NCBI GenBank assembly: GCA_024761205.1 | Contig: JAMASS010000004.1 | Span: forward strand, 585,895 to 649,894 | Reading direction: 5' to 3' | Source: Limisphaerales bacterium | GTDB lineage: Bacteria > Verrucomicrobiota > Verrucomicrobiia > Limisphaerales > AAA164-E04 | DNA length: 64,000 bases | Shown here: one piece after another, positions 54,226 through 64,000 of the stretch | Numbering within the stretch: position 1 is the stretch's first letter | How the letters are laid out: each line of letters begins with the position of its first letter | The notes under the pieces: model-generated | The model's database searches: none | The model's input: only the letters and a program-made list of their open reading frames with translations | Told to the model about the DNA's origin: nothing | Translations under genes and position numbers: made by a program

Positions 54226-54592
54226 CCAGTTCAAACTAGTAGGACCGCCTCTTGATCTCAATGGATAATTTAAGTTGCACCACTGCCTGTCTCCCAATGA
54301 AATGACGGGGATGATTGCTGCAAAGGGATCGCCCATGAAATCAAACGTGCCCCCGGTGGGGCGTGAGTTCCTCGAACCGCCATCATCCTTCACTGGGCTA
54401 CGGAGGGCGGATTTCTCCCCTCACAGCGTAATTCCGGCAAATCGTGTCATCTTTAAAGCATTTTGGGACCACGGTAGCACGGAAGGACCACAGAACCAAA
54501 GAGCTTCAAACTTGGAAATTTGAACTAAGACCGAGCCCATTACATTCTTCATAATCCGTCGATTCACCCACGCCTCCGCCCCCGCAACCCTG
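54226..54592. other. Intergenic region upstream of the secreted-protein gene and cca
   Basis: About 370 bases between divergent genes. Apart from a short CAAACTTGGAAATTTGAAC tract of the repeat type seen near dapF, I see no RNA gene, and the open frames here have no protein features. Promoters for both genes should lie here. Confidence 0.45.
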
Positions 54593-56005
54593 ATGGAGCT
54601 CTTTCAATCTCACGATTTCAACGATCGCCTTCCCGAGGCGCTACTCGACCTGCTGCAACAAGAACCTGTCGTTTCGCATGCCTATGTCGTCGGCGGCTTT
54701 GTTCGGGATGCCTTACTCGGCGAACCATCGAAAGATATTGATATCGAGGTCTTCGGCACTTCATATGCCAAGCTAGCGAGTGCTTTGGAACGTTGGGGCC
54801 GGGTTGATCAAGTCGGCAGATCCTTCGGTGTGATTAAGTTGACCTTGCCCGGATGCAAGGCCATTGACTTTACAATCCCTCGGCAGGATGCCAAAATCAA
54901 TCCGGGGCACCGGGGCTTCTCGGTTCAATTCAGCCAGAATATGACACAGCAAGAAGCGGTCACCCGCCGAGACTTCACGATCAACGCGCTCTTCTATGAC
55001 CCCCGGGAGCGCTACGTGATGGATTGCGTGAACGGCTTGGAGGACCTCTCTCAAAAACGGCTCCGAGTGGTGGACCGAACAAGTTTCGCGGAGGACCCGC
55101 TGCGCGTCCTCCGCGCCATGCAATTTGCCTCTCGATTTGATTTGGAAATTGACGCCGAGCTGCTTTCTCTGAGTCAGGAGATGTTCCCGAGTTTTACGGA
55201 ACTGGCCAAGGAACGCATTTGCGAGGAATGGCTCAAATGGGCGGCAAAAAGTCGACGTCCTTCCGCCGGCCTTGAATTCCTGCTTCGCTGCCGGTGGATC
55301 GAACACTTCCCAGAACTTAGCGCCATTGTGGATGTCCCCCAGGATCCGGAATGGCACCCCGAGGGAGATGTTTTTGCGCATACTTGCTATTGCTGTGACG
55401 CCCTGTCCGAACTTCCGGAATGGAAGTGTCTGCCACCTGGCGATCGGAGTGTCTACCTGATGGCGACGTTGCTACACGACCTGGGCAAGGCCACAACCAC
55501 GGTTGAAGCGCTTCGAAACGGAAGCCTTCGTGTTGTTTCTCCTGGGCATGAACAGGTGGGCGGCAGGTGGGCGAAAAATTTTTTGGCCCGACTGGGCGTC
55601 CCCCACGCGTTTCACCAGCGCGTCATCCCCTTGGTGGCGAATCACATGGTACACCTCCATGAGCCGACCGACCGAGCGATCCGCCGCTTGGCCTATCGCC
55701 TCCAACCCGAGACGATCAAAGGCCTCTGCATGGTCATGAAGGCGGACAGTCTCGGTCGGCCGCCCAAGCCCAAAACCATCCCTGAATCCATCCGACAATT
55801 GCAAAAACGATCCGAGTCTCTGGAACTCGAGCAAGCGGCACCCAAGAATATCCTCCAAGGCCGCGATTTACTGCGTCTCGGGATTAAGCCAGGTCCGAAG
55901 ATGGGAGAAATCCTCGCCAAAGTCTTCAATGCCCAGCTAGACGGTCAGATCACTACCCGAGAATCCGCCATCGCCTGGGCGCAGTCCAAAAAACTAATCC
56001 AATAA
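54593..56005 (+). CDS. cca: CCA tRNA nucleotidyltransferase with HD domain
   Basis: 470 residues. The class II nucleotidyltransferase head is VVGGFVRDALLGEPSKDIDI, with DIDIEVFG as the metal-binding DxD. The template region RRDFTINALFYDP and the BxB-type motifs follow. A C-terminal HD phosphohydrolase domain has LLHDLGKATTT. The enzyme adds or repairs the CCA end of tRNAs, and its HD domain adds phosphatase/phosphodiesterase activity in relatives. It stands alone. Confidence 0.93.
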   Translation: MELFQSHDFNDRLPEALLDLLQQEPVVSHAYVVGGFVRDALLGEPSKDIDIEVFGTSYAKLASALERWGRVDQVGRSFGVIKLTLPGCKAIDFTIPRQDAKINPGHRGFSVQFSQNMTQQEAVTRRDFTINALFYDPRERYVMDCVNGLEDLSQKRLRVVDRTSFAEDPLRVLRAMQFASRFDLEIDAELLSLSQEMFPSFTELAKERICEEWLKWAAKSRRPSAGLEFLLRCRWIEHFPELSAIVDVPQDPEWHPEGDVFAHTCYCCDALSELPEWKCLPPGDRSVYLMATLLHDLGKATTTVEALRNGSLRVVSPGHEQVGGRWAKNFLARLGVPHAFHQRVIPLVANHMVHLHEPTDRAIRRLAYRLQPETIKGLCMVMKADSLGRPPKPKTIPESIRQLQKRSESLELEQAAPKNILQGRDLLRLGIKPGPKMGEILAKVFNAQLDGQITTRESAIAWAQSKKLIQ

Positions 56006-57588
56006 AGAATAATATAATAGCAGATCGTGACAATATCATTTAGTTAAAAATGAACTCTACAGGCCATCCATAACACCAGCGAGTGATGGTTTGGAGCGGA
56101 ATCACTGTATCCCGATCATGTTGTTGGGAGCAAAGACCACCTACTCAAACTAAACAGCCAAACGCCTAGGGAAACTCTGATTAACAACTATCTGATAGTA
56201 GCTTCTGATGATGATCTCATAACCCATTGTCACGGGATTGAGACACGCTCGGGACTATTACTATCTATGGTCGCACAGCGGTGGGTTTGATCCCGAAGAG
56301 AATTAGCTTGATAGCGGTGCCAAAATACTCGGTTAGTGAGCAACGGCACACTCGCGATTGGAAGGAGATTTCGACCGGGAAGAACCGATGTTTGCGGCGG
56401 GTCTTTATTTCCTAAAGCTAACGAAAACGCAAGACACTGATGAGATTGAAATGGTATCACGTGACGATGAGTTTCGTTGGCAGGAAAAGCTGTAATTGAT
56501 CAAGATTCAGTTCCGAACTGCTGTTGAAAAGGTTTTTGAAAGACGGTCTTCGCTACGTTTGGATGAGTTCGATCAAAGTGGGCTTTGAGCGACCTTGAAG
56601 CTATTGAACTGAACACAATAGTGAAAGGGTCGTTGAGGTAAATCTTCACGTTTTACATTGAGCTACCTAGCCTCGAAAGATACCTCAGATTTTAGTACGT
56701 TCCTCACGAATGGAGCATCAGGCTCAAAGCTATCTAAAGTAAATTTCAACTCAACTTCGACAGGTCGGCGATGAACTTTATGAGTTATTTTATCTGGAGG
56801 ACTTAGCCGTGCTCTTCGGTTGCTGGTAGATATCAAGGAAGAAGTTCAAGAGATTTGTAGTGGCCGCCTTTTCACCTGATGGAAGCCATCAGGTCCTCTG
56901 CGAAGAAAGGCTAAAGCGAAATCGTCATTTTTTAACGTTCTTCGGATATAAAGTCGCAACACCAAATCCCCCGACGAAGGATATGTCGATGGGGATAGAG
57001 GAATCCCTTTTCGCTTTTTTCTTGATATTGATGGCTTTCAAATGCAGTAGAGGTGTTCCGAATGTCGAAGACACCTCCTGGACATCGATGACTATTCATC
57101 GCTCTGTCCGATCACAAAGTGAACGGGTACGAGCCAACCATTAGCAGCGGGACTGCACTTGTTTGAAGGATGAAGCGAGGCTTGGCTCCTCGGCTACGAA
57201 CGCTCACTGAACTTGTCGATCTCTTAACTCCGCTCCCGTTGTGTGGCTTCAATGGTTTAGAGTTGGAGTATTCGCAATCGAACGTATTATTGGGAGAAAG
57301 GCTTGCCTACATCTGACTCAATACCCAAACACCATGCCCTCCTCGTGACGATGTTCCCGTTAATCAGAGCCACTTTGCTCTCAATTCGGTAATGGATGCG
57401 GCCAATTCTGCGATGTTCGATAAAGATGAAGGCTCAATGATCATTGTCAATGGCCAATGGGGTTTAAACAGGATATAATAGTGGAAGTAGAGAGGTTTAT
57501 CTTTGCAATCGACGCTTCGTTTTCTTTGTTGCCTTTTGTTTATGCTCGTGTCCTGTCTTTTAGGAGATAATAGATTGCTGTAGTCTCA
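56006..57588. other. Long AT-rich stretch with no identified gene
   Basis: About 1.6 kb with many stops in all frames. A 94-codon frame at 56860-57144 has no recognisable motif. The base composition is more AT-rich than the neighbouring genes. It is probably a decayed accessory region. I see no RNA gene, repeat array or promoter I would stand behind. Confidence 0.5.
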
Positions 57589-57639
57589 ATGGCGTTGTTG
57601 CCATGTTCTGCCGATGGGTTACGGATTCTGCTTCTGGCC

Positions 57640-57940
57640 CCGCGGTCTGTGGTCTCATCTGCTCACGCAGCCACTACGCTTGAAACGGCGTATTGCTACG
57701 ACGAGGTTGGGAATTTAACGAGTCAAAAGAATGGGCGAGAGAAGATTGCCGCGTTCGCCTATGTCTCTCTGGGTTCGACGACTGACGCGCTCACTACCGG
57801 GCAGCAGTCCTACAAAGCAGTTTTATTATGATGGCGAGGGAAATCTGAAGACTCATGTCAAGTTCGATACCAAACATCGAGTTCATCTTTATGACGAAGT
57901 TATGACGAAGCCCATCGCCTGGTTGAACGTGCATTGAAGA
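57640..57940 (+). pseudogene. RHS/YD-repeat protein remnant
   Basis: Two YD-repeat units survive in different frames: TLETAYCYDEVGNLTSQKNG, and FYYDGEGNLKTHVKFDTKHR. These fit the RHS/YD consensus (YDxxGNLxxxxD). A frameshift separates them and no flanking domain remains. RHS proteins deliver polymorphic toxins; here only the fragment is left. Confidence 0.65.
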
Positions 57941-58379
57941 ACAACGTAAGTGTGCCTAAGGGGGCTTTTATTATTAAGTGTTGGGATGTAAAACGCAACT
58001 CATTTATCATCGATATATTGCAGCAAAGTTTATGATCGAAGACAAGTGTTTGACTAGGAAAAACGGTTTAACTTATTCGCAGTAGGGAGATTATATCTTG
58101 TTGATTAACAGTTGATTGCGGAAATACCATATGAACTGCTGGTAGTATAATATGGAGGAGTTTTTTAGGTGATCTTTAGCCAATTGGCATGAAACGCGTT
58201 TTAAATGGATACATTTTTTAGCGACTTGCCTCTTTCGAAAGACGGTTGTATGCGTGCTTGGCGTTAGTCTTTCGGTCGTCTGTTGCGGACAGGAGGCATC
58301 CTCTGGTAAATTCAGCCAGACAGTCTACGGCTAGGGGAAATTACTACTCTGGACAGCTTGATGTTCTAGAAGGCGTGGG

Positions 58380-60900
58380 GGGGGTAATGGCGGTAGATTC
58401 GGGTCGGGTCCATACTTAGTCATCAAGGTTGACGGAACAGTCGTTGGTTGGGGAGCGAAATAGCCATCGGAGCCATCGAAGAATTTGAGTGATGTTACCG
58501 TCATTGCCGTGACGAGACATGGAGTGGCATTGCGTTCTGACGGGGTTGTGGTTTGGGGATCAGATGATCACGGGTAATCCGAGGCGCTACAGGGCCTCAG
58601 TGGTGGTGTTGGTATCGCCGCCGGTTTCGACTGTACATCTTGGCCCTAAAGTCCGATGGTCAGGTTGTCGCTCGAGGCGGTAGTTTTGGTAGATAAACGG
58701 ATGTGCCGGCCGATCTAGATCAAGTGACTGCCATTGCAGAGGGCAGAATGTTCGCAATGGCCTTAAGGGAGAACGGGATTGTGGTTGGGGTGAAATCCGG
58801 CAAGAGCCCATTGTCGTACCAGCAGAGATCACAGATGTTGTTGCCATCGTTGCCGGGTATGGCCATGCCCTTGCTCTAACGGCAGATGGCAAAGTTGTTA
58901 GCTTTGGTTCCAATGGGATCGGAGAACGGGATGTGCCGCGCGGATTGAAGAATGTGCGGGTCATTATTGCCGGCGGCAATCACTCGGTCGCTTTAATTGA
59001 TGGATTGAAACCGATTTTGTTGGGGCCACCGGAGAAGTCACCGTTGTTGTCGGTCACTGTGTTTTATTGAATGTCGACGTTTTGGGACAAAGGCAGTTTT
59101 CGTTCCAATGGGCAAAGGTGGCATCCCTATTAACGGGAGCAATAGGGATGCCATACGAGATTTCGGAAGAGCAGGACCGCGTGATTCGGGACTGTATAAA
59201 CTCATGGCGACTATTTGAGAGGGTATCGAGGTTGGATATGAGATGCTGGTTCCGGTCATCGCTGTCCCGAGATCGGCGTCTTTAACTGGGGGATTCGTGG
59301 TTTGTGGCGATGAATCCGAGATGGCATACTAGCAGGCTCTCCCGGACTTGAACTAGTAAGAGCGTTGCCGCTGGCTGAAGGCATCGGGATTACGGTTTCA
59401 GGAAAGGTCATTGTGTGGGGAGTTAATTTTTCAGGAAGCACAGGAGGTGCCGGAGGGTTTAGAGAACGTGAGCCAAATCGCTGCCGGTGGTCATTTCAGT
59501 TTGGCTTTGAGCGAGTCGGGAATAGGTGCGGCCTTGGGGGCGGAATGAATATGGGTAGACCGAAGTGCCGGAAGATCTGAGCGAGGTAATTGCGATCGTG
59601 GCGGGATCGCGACATAGGCACTTGCCTTGTTGTCCGATAGCAGGGTTGTGGCTTGGGGGAGGGTATCGACGGTGATTCGCTGATTTTGACGGTCTTGAGA
59701 GTGCGGTCGTAATTCAAGGTGGGCTTGACGTATTGCTAGCACTGTTTCCTGACGGAACCGTGGCTCAGTGGGGTGGCGAAATCCGCTTTATGAAGATCCC
59801 CCGAAGCCTTCAAGGAATTGTCGGAATAGCGATGACCGAACAGCATATGGTTGATTGAAAGACAGACAATCGTGTTTTTGCATGAGGGGTTGGATGATTT
59901 CGGTCAAGCGACTGCGCGGGCAGACTTTTGATAGCGCTGTAGTGGCTGCGGGACAGAGCGCCGGAGTGGCACTCATCGCTCCGGAATGTTTGCGAGTGCG
60001 GGAAGCAGTGACCGAGATCGCCACTCAGGTTGGACATCGAGTCTCCCTCTCAGCTGAGGCTTTTGGCAGGGACCTGAGCTACCAGTGGTTTAAGGACAGC
60101 AAAATACTACTCGGAAAAACTGAGGCCCAACTAGAATTGGCGTCGGTTACGGAAACGGATTCCGGAATCTACACTGTGGAGGTGGTCAACCCCTTGGGAA
60201 AGGGCGAGCAAAAATTCGTGTTGGAAGTCAAGTCCCCTCTCGCTCCGACGACGGGTTCCACACCTTGGTTTCGTGAATCCGAGGGATTCAGGAGTCCACT
60301 CCTGTTCCCGCTGGACTGTGTGCAGTGAAGTCGGTGGCGGTTGGTTTTCGTAAACGGCAGCACTTCGTCCGGGTGGCTGGTCGTGTTGTTCGCTCACCTC
60401 GGTAACGAGTTGCAGGTTCCTTTCGGATTGGCTCGGGCAAAGGATGTTGTGACGGGGCACGAATTTACGATGATGTTGGACTTTGAGGGGAAGGTGTATG
60501 CTGAGGAGATCTCTTGTCGAGAGGAGAACCGTTCGAGTTGGACAGGCACAGTAATGCGATTGACATTGCCGCCGGGACGAGTCAGGCACTAGTTATCTTG
60601 AGCGCCGGCTTCGGTTGATCTTTGGCAGCGGGAAAAGCATCCGAGGCCACGGTGCCGGATGGACTGACGAACGTGATTCAAGTTGAGGCATCTTCCGATC
60701 ATTCCTTGGCATTGCGATCTGACGGCTCGGTGATTGTCTGGGGTTGGAACCCTCACGGACAGTTGGACGTGCCTCGGGATCTCGGTACCGTCTCCGAGGT
60801 TGCGGCTGGAGAATTTTATTCGGTCGCCTTGTGTGTGGATGACCGTATGGTTATCTAGGGAAGTTATCTGCAAGGGGGTAGCTTTGTTCGGCATCGTCGA
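58380..60900 (+). pseudogene. Giant RCC1-repeat and Ig-domain protein, decayed
   Basis: Many RCC1-type units remain, with frame changes between them: LVIKVDGTVVGWGAK, RHGVALRSDGVVVWGSDDHG, and ASSDHSLALRSDGSVIVWGW. Two Ig-like segments interleave: EVTVVVGH, then NVDVLGQRQFSFQW, and HRVSLSAEAFGRDLSYQWFK with TETDSGIYTVEVVNPLGKGE. This layout is typical of large secreted verrucomicrobial proteins. At least ten stops or frame changes in 2.5 kb show the gene is dead. Confidence 0.7.
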
Positions 60901-61019
60901 GAGCCGGTTTGAGAATTTCGAGCATGTCAGGCAGGTCTTGGCTTATCGAACGGTTACTGCGACATTACTTGAAAATGATACTGTGCTGTAAGGCTTTGTT
61001 GCATGATTAAACCTGTAAT

Positions 61020-61350
61020 CCTCTTGGGCCCGGCCTCCCCTGTCGAACAAAAGCATCACGGATTTTACTTTTCATGGCGGCTTCGGCGATTTGATGCCGA
61101 AGGTCTCTTTGCCCTGAGTTCCGCACCGAAGGTCTTCTTGATGCGGAACATCGCCGTTCCCACCAAGCTCTGCGCCGATGGCACCCGCTTCGCTCTTTCC
61201 AGGACTCTCCCCCCCTGTTCCGGGATGTGTTTCACCGCCTCATCCCGTTCGCGTGCCTCGTCAATCTGGCAGGCACTAGCGCCACGGACCTTGGGACGCC
61301 CCCGCCGTTTCTCGGGCTCAGGTTGCTTCCAGCCGTTCAAGACCTGGGCA
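61020..61350 (-). mobile_element. IS5-type transposase C-terminal remnant
   Basis: On the minus strand KHIPEQGGRVLERAKR, SLVGTAMFRIKKTFGAELRA and, in the next frame, HQIAEAAMKSKIRDA fit the C-terminal end of IS5-family DDE transposases (relatives read YHRRSLVETAMYRIKKTFG). A KRRGRPKVRGA segment precedes. One or more frameshifts break it, and I see no start or terminal repeats. Confidence 0.6.
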
Positions 61351-62761
61351 TTGAGTCAGGGGATGGTGTTGCCTCCGTTGAATCAGACTCCGATGAATGC
61401 TACTGAGCCCCATGCTTCACCTGATAGCGGCACGCCGACTTGCCACTGAGCAGACGCCTCGCAAAGGCGGGGCAAAGGTGCAAGCGATAAGTGTGTCACG
61501 GATCCGCTTTGAATCATGCCTCAACGCTGCGCTGTTCTGGGACGGAAACTCCAATCGAATGATGACCTTTCCTGAGAGTATCACCGGCGAGCGGGAAATC
61601 CTGCAGACTGAGTCCAGCAAAAATGACCTTTTGGCTATTCTGGCACCGGAGGCTTCTGAAATTCTTCCCTCCTCAATCAAGCAGGTTTATGCCGCAGGAC
61701 ACAGCGCGGGAATCAGCTTCGGTGTGCTCCACGTAGGGGAGGTAGGTTTATGGGTGGCAGAAGGATGGCAAGCCTTTTGAGAGCATCAATTACCCCAGCC
61801 TGCATTTTTTCTTGATGGACGTTGCTAATTCAGATGTCTATACTGCTCTATTTCTTTTTAATGACGTCGTCGAAACCCGAGACGTAATGTTTGAGGTTGT
61901 TGAGCCCCCTTGAAGAAACGTGATGACCGGACGCTTATTAACTATCTGCCGAAAAATCATTTTCGGAAGGCGCAGATGGAGGAGGTCTGTTGAGGGGCGT
62001 TCATGAAGGGCCGAAGCGATCCCTTACCTCCTTGCGGGGAGTGGGTGATATCCTCGAACTCGGCGGCATTGAGCCGCCGGCGCGCCTTTCCGGGTTACCC
62101 TCCGGCAAGGAGGGCGGCAGCCGCAGGCGGCTCGAAGAGGCACGGTGGCCACTCGCTTGACCTTGAGCCAGGAAGCGTTGTCCGGCACGAGAATCCAGCG
62201 ACAGCGTTTTCGGCCTTGGATTGAATTTCGAAGCGCCGGCGCAGGCCACCCAAAGCAGAAAAACAGAACCTAGCACAGCCTAAGTTTCCGGAAATTTATC
62301 TGGGCAGATGCTCTAACTGCTATAGGACACCACGCTTCCTATCGGTAGACACTGAGATCATCCTAGATCAACACGGCACGCTCACGCGAATCAGTGAACG
62401 TTGCATCCTAGCCATCTCGGGCGATCTGAGTTTGCAACTACGGTCTCTTTTCAGCTTACCTAGCGATTTCTTGCAGCATCCCCGCATCAATATCTGAACC
62501 TCCAACGGTCGGATCGAACTTTCTTGGAATACCCAGTCAGATACAAACGACGCCACCAAAGCATCCGGCTCGTCGATCAAGTATCCCACTTTGGCAGCCC
62601 CGCCAGAATCAACCGGAGATTCAGAATAATAGCGCCGTCATACTCCTAGATTCTGAGATGCACCTGGAAGTCTCCCGCTAGTGCCAGCAATCTCTAGAGA
62701 TACTCAGATCGAAAAGAGACACTATCCTTGGACGCGCCAAGCCTCTGGGTTGCCCCTCCAA
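61351..62761. other. Gene-poor region before the aldo/keto reductase
   Basis: About 1.4 kb. A 127-codon plus-strand frame (61397-61780) has protein-like composition but no recognised motif. Around 62000-62200 is a GC-rich tract with short inverted segments (GGCGGCATTGAGCCGCC). Nothing here is a convincing gene. Confidence 0.45.
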
Positions 62762-63769
62762 TCACTTAGCAACTTGAGGCCGCAGCTGTGCTCCGTCCAG
62801 CTCTGGAGCGCGCCGCTCGCGCTCCTGGAGAATCGTTCCGACGGCAGTCAAATCCTCCTCGCTCAAGAAAACCCCGCAGGCCTTGACCGTTTCGGCGATT
62901 TGCCCGGGCCTCCTTGCGCCAACAATGGCAGCAGTCATCACCGGCTCTCGCAAAATCCAAGCCAACGCCAGCTGTGCCATCGCAAGGCCATTCTTTGCCG
63001 CAATCGGTCTTAATTGATCGATCGTCTCCAAATTAATGCTCAATTGCGGTTCATTGAAGAACGGACTTCGCTTCCGCCAATCCGTTTCCGGTAAAGCCGC
63101 GGCGCTCTCCTTCGTGAACTTGCCCGTGAGTAATCCCGCCTGCATCGGACTATAGGCGATCACTCCAATCTGGTTTTCAGCACAGAATGGCAAAAGGTCC
63201 TTTTCAATGGAGCGCCGAAACATTGAGTAGGGTGGCTGCAACGAAGTCACCGGATGAATTGCATGAACCCGCTTCAACTGCTCCAATCTGAAGTTTGAAA
63301 CGCCCCCATAACGCACTTTGCCCTCTTGAATCAACTCCACAATGGTCGACCACCCCTCTTCGATTTCTTCATCCGGTTCCGGCCAATGCATTTGATAGAG
63401 ATCGACCCGTTCGATCCCTAACCGTCGCAGACTCGCCTCTAGCTCCTGCTTGATGCTGTCCTTCTTCAGCCGCTTCCCAATCAAGCGAGCGTTGTCCCAA
63501 ACGCGTCCGCACTTCGTCGCGACGATGACTTCATTCCGCCGATCTCGGATCGCCTGTCCCACGACCTCTTCAGCACGTCCCAAACCATAGACCGGTGCGG
63601 TATCAATCCAACTGATCCCCGAATCAATCGCCTCGTGCACCGCTTTCTGAGATACCCAATCATCCTGCGGCCCCCATCCAAATGCCCAATCATCCCCTCC
63701 CATCGCCCACGTTCCCAGGCCAATGGTGGTCAACTCCAAATCACTATTTCCAAGAATTCGTTTTTCCAT
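62762..63769 (-). CDS. Aldo/keto reductase
   Basis: 335 residues, NAD(P)H-dependent TIM-barrel reductase. The start is MEKRILGNSDLELTTIGLGT. The catalytic tetrad can be placed at WIDTAPVYG (Asp and Tyr), VATKCGRV (Lys) and DLYQMHWPEP (His). GVSNFRLEQLKRVHAIHPV and PGQIAETVKACG near the end fit the family. The substrate is unknown. The gene stands alone. Confidence 0.93.
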   Translation of the reverse strand: MEKRILGNSDLELTTIGLGTWAMGGDDWAFGWGPQDDWVSQKAVHEAIDSGISWIDTAPVYGLGRAEEVVGQAIRDRRNEVIVATKCGRVWDNARLIGKRLKKDSIKQELEASLRRLGIERVDLYQMHWPEPDEEIEEGWSTIVELIQEGKVRYGGVSNFRLEQLKRVHAIHPVTSLQPPYSMFRRSIEKDLLPFCAENQIGVIAYSPMQAGLLTGKFTKESAAALPETDWRKRSPFFNEPQLSINLETIDQLRPIAAKNGLAMAQLALAWILREPVMTAAIVGARRPGQIAETVKACGVFLSEEDLTAVGTILQERERRAPELDGAQLRPQVAK

Positions 63770-64000
63770 GAGTTATGATAAGAAGCATCTAAACCACACA
63801 CTGATTTGGCAAGTCTGACCATCAGCGAACTTGTCAAAACCCTAAGAACCGAAACATTCAGGGAATTATATGAGAATTACATACAAGCTGGTCCTGAAAT
63901 TAACTTGGAGCTACAGAGGATGATTGGTGGCGTGCGGGAATGTTGGTCGATTGGATTGTCGATAATGCTCTTTCGCACTTCATCACGGTGGCGGTAACCC
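63770..64000. other. Window end, no firm gene
   Basis: A 63-codon plus-strand frame (63806-63997) reads SLTISELVKTLRTETFREL, then LELQRMIGGV, and in another frame MLVDWIVDNALSHFITVAVT. It may be a broken protein start or the edge of a further gene outside the window. No family can be assigned. Confidence 0.3.

Noticed and set aside
61003..61449. Plus-strand frame of 148 codons
   Set aside because: The minus strand at this place carries recognisable IS5 transposase sequence, which explains the open frame.

Overview
The window looks like a chromosomal segment of an uncultured Verrucomicrobiota bacterium, possibly of the Pedosphaera/Limisphaerales type. This is inferred from gene content, not from a marker tree. 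The supporting features are a MoxR / DUF58 / BatA-VWA / DUF4159 / TPR-peptidase cluster, a PEP-CTERM sorting signal, remnants of RCC1 plus immunoglobulin-like secreted proteins, a type IV prepilin remnant, an IS1595-type transposase remnant, and short intergenic repeats of the CAAGTT/GAACTT type.

Bases 1-11,771 are housekeeping sequence: a tail-specific protease (cut by the window edge), a rhomboid protein, purB overlapping an SDR reductase, a DsbD/ScsB-type thiol reductase, and a co-directional run prs-rplY-pth-rpsF-ssb-rplI that ends in a strong terminator. rpsR, which often sits between ssb and rplI, is absent. A tRNA-Arg(CCG) follows, and an accessory island begins right after it.

Bases 12,642-22,729 are a type I restriction-modification island: hsdM, a Fic AMP-transferase, a broken nucleotidyltransferase, hsdS, a trypsin-like protease, an XRE/HsdS chimeric scar, a DUF3644 gene, a truncated second hsdR 5' end, and hsdR. 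hsdM, hsdR and the middle of hsdS are rich in C-ending codons, while the target-recognition domains, protease and DUF3644 gene are AT-richer, so the island looks assembled from several sources. Bases 22,730-29,700 hold decayed genes: several esterases, a coiled-coil protein, an IS1595 transposase, a prepilin, and an SGNH/AlgX-like protein.

Bases 29,713-46,845 carry the MoxR cluster on the minus strand. It is split between moxR and DUF58 by about 9.5 kb of extra sequence. The insert encodes a small uncharacterised protein, a 598-aa secreted PPC-domain protein, and then an array of five paralogous cassette genes. These have conserved ends and divergent middles. Four are followed by a 35-39 codon ORF that starts on the cassette stop codon (ATGA). 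The array also contains recombination scars, a fragment with a possible caspase/CHAT-like cysteine, and four related small membrane proteins, two of them followed by duplicated terminators. I do not recognise this array as a described system, and it is the most interesting part of the window.

Bases 47,091-56,005 return to housekeeping genes: transketolase, a decayed PEP-CTERM trypsin-like gene, dinB, dapA, dapF, a small secreted protein and the CCA-adding enzyme. Bases 56,006-62,760 are mostly decayed: an RHS/YD-repeat remnant, a large RCC1/Ig gene with many frameshifts, and an IS5-type transposase remnant. An aldo/keto reductase gene closes the window. Frameshifts are concentrated in accessory genes while core genes read cleanly, so real decay is more likely than general sequencing error, although I cannot prove this from one sequence.
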